Shown here piece after piece: positions 5,095 to 5,160 of a stretch of DNA of 5,160 nt. The position numbers were made by a program, and so were the translations under genes. The stretch lies in assembly GCA_003156495.1 (NCBI GenBank), contig PMHC01000219.1:1-5160 (forward strand). Direction: 5' to 3'. Position 1 is the first letter of the stretch. Each line of letters starts with the position of its first letter. Source of the stretch: Acidobacteriaceae bacterium (GTDB taxonomy: Bacteria > Acidobacteriota > Terriglobia > Terriglobales > Acidobacteriaceae). The notes below the pieces were generated by a model. It saw only the letters and a program-made list of their open reading frames with translations. It was not told where the DNA came from and did not search any database.

Positions 5095-5160
5095 ATGCTT
5101 GGCGATCTGGCACCGCTTTCGTCTTACATGCGCCGCTACCGCTGGGGATACGTGCGGGGC
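5095..5160 (+). CDS. ABC exporter (fused permease/ATPase type), N-terminal fragment
   Basis: Only the first 22 codons are in the window: MLGDLAPLSSYMRRYRW then GYVRG. The pattern of a short amphipathic start followed by L-x-P-x-x-x-Y-M-R-R-Y-R-W-G-Y is typical of the cytoplasmic lead-in to the first membrane helix of type I ABC exporters of the MsbA/YheI kind, in which transmembrane and ATPase domains share one chain. An in-frame stop at 5053-5055 and the absence of another start fix the ATG at 5095. An overlapping ATG at 5087 is in another frame and gives a Cys/Trp-rich shadow. The ribosome binding site is weak (GGA at 5089-5091, too close). No ATPase motif is visible, so substrate and exact subfamily cannot be called. 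Confidence 0.65.
   Translation, partial: MLGDLAPLSSYMRRYRWGYVRG

Noticed and set aside
1..5160. CRISPR array, insertion sequence, rRNA or complete tRNA.
   Set aside because: No regularly spaced direct repeats, no transposase frame with terminal repeats, no rRNA-like stretch and no full cloverleaf were seen on either strand.

Overview
This window looks like chromosomal DNA from a Gram-negative soil bacterium, most likely an Acidobacteriota member (Terriglobales-like). That placement is an inference from the style of the secreted hydrolase and the chemoreceptor, moderate GC with AT-richer gaps, and structured inverted repeats between genes. No marker gene fixes the taxonomy.

Layout from left to right. 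(1) Positions 159-1181 (+) encode an exported alpha/beta-hydrolase-fold enzyme with a good ribosome binding site, a signal peptide and a G-x-S-x-G nucleophile elbow. (2) Positions 1182-1964 form a 783-base gap with no convincing protein gene. It holds GC-rich inverted repeats, a clean 3' half of a tRNA-Phe(GAA) gene whose 5' half is missing, several short dyads, and a strong terminator-like stem-loop with a T tract. (3) Positions 1965-2518 (+) hold one small hypothetical gene with a good ribosome binding site, followed 17 bases later by a second short frame that is either its own gene or the shifted tail of the first. (4) Positions 2619-4325 (-) encode a complete membrane-bound methyl-accepting chemotaxis protein, convergent with the small genes. 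(5) Positions 4326-5094 are a second long gap, with a leader hairpin for the chemoreceptor and a row of three stem-loops. (6) At 5095 the start of an ABC exporter gene runs off the right edge.

The genes do not form one pathway. The hydrolase is a stand-alone exported enzyme. The chemoreceptor is an orphan with no che genes beside it, and would signal through CheA/CheW encoded elsewhere. The ABC gene begins another unit.

The point most worth following is the 3'-half tRNA-Phe remnant at 1452-1501. It is what a tRNA-targeted integrative element leaves at its distal end, so the window probably contains an element boundary. The geometry predicts that the element lies to the left, with an intact tRNA-Phe further upstream. 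The nearby unknown genes, terminator-like leader and dyads are the best candidates for something undescribed, but the sequence alone assigns them no function.
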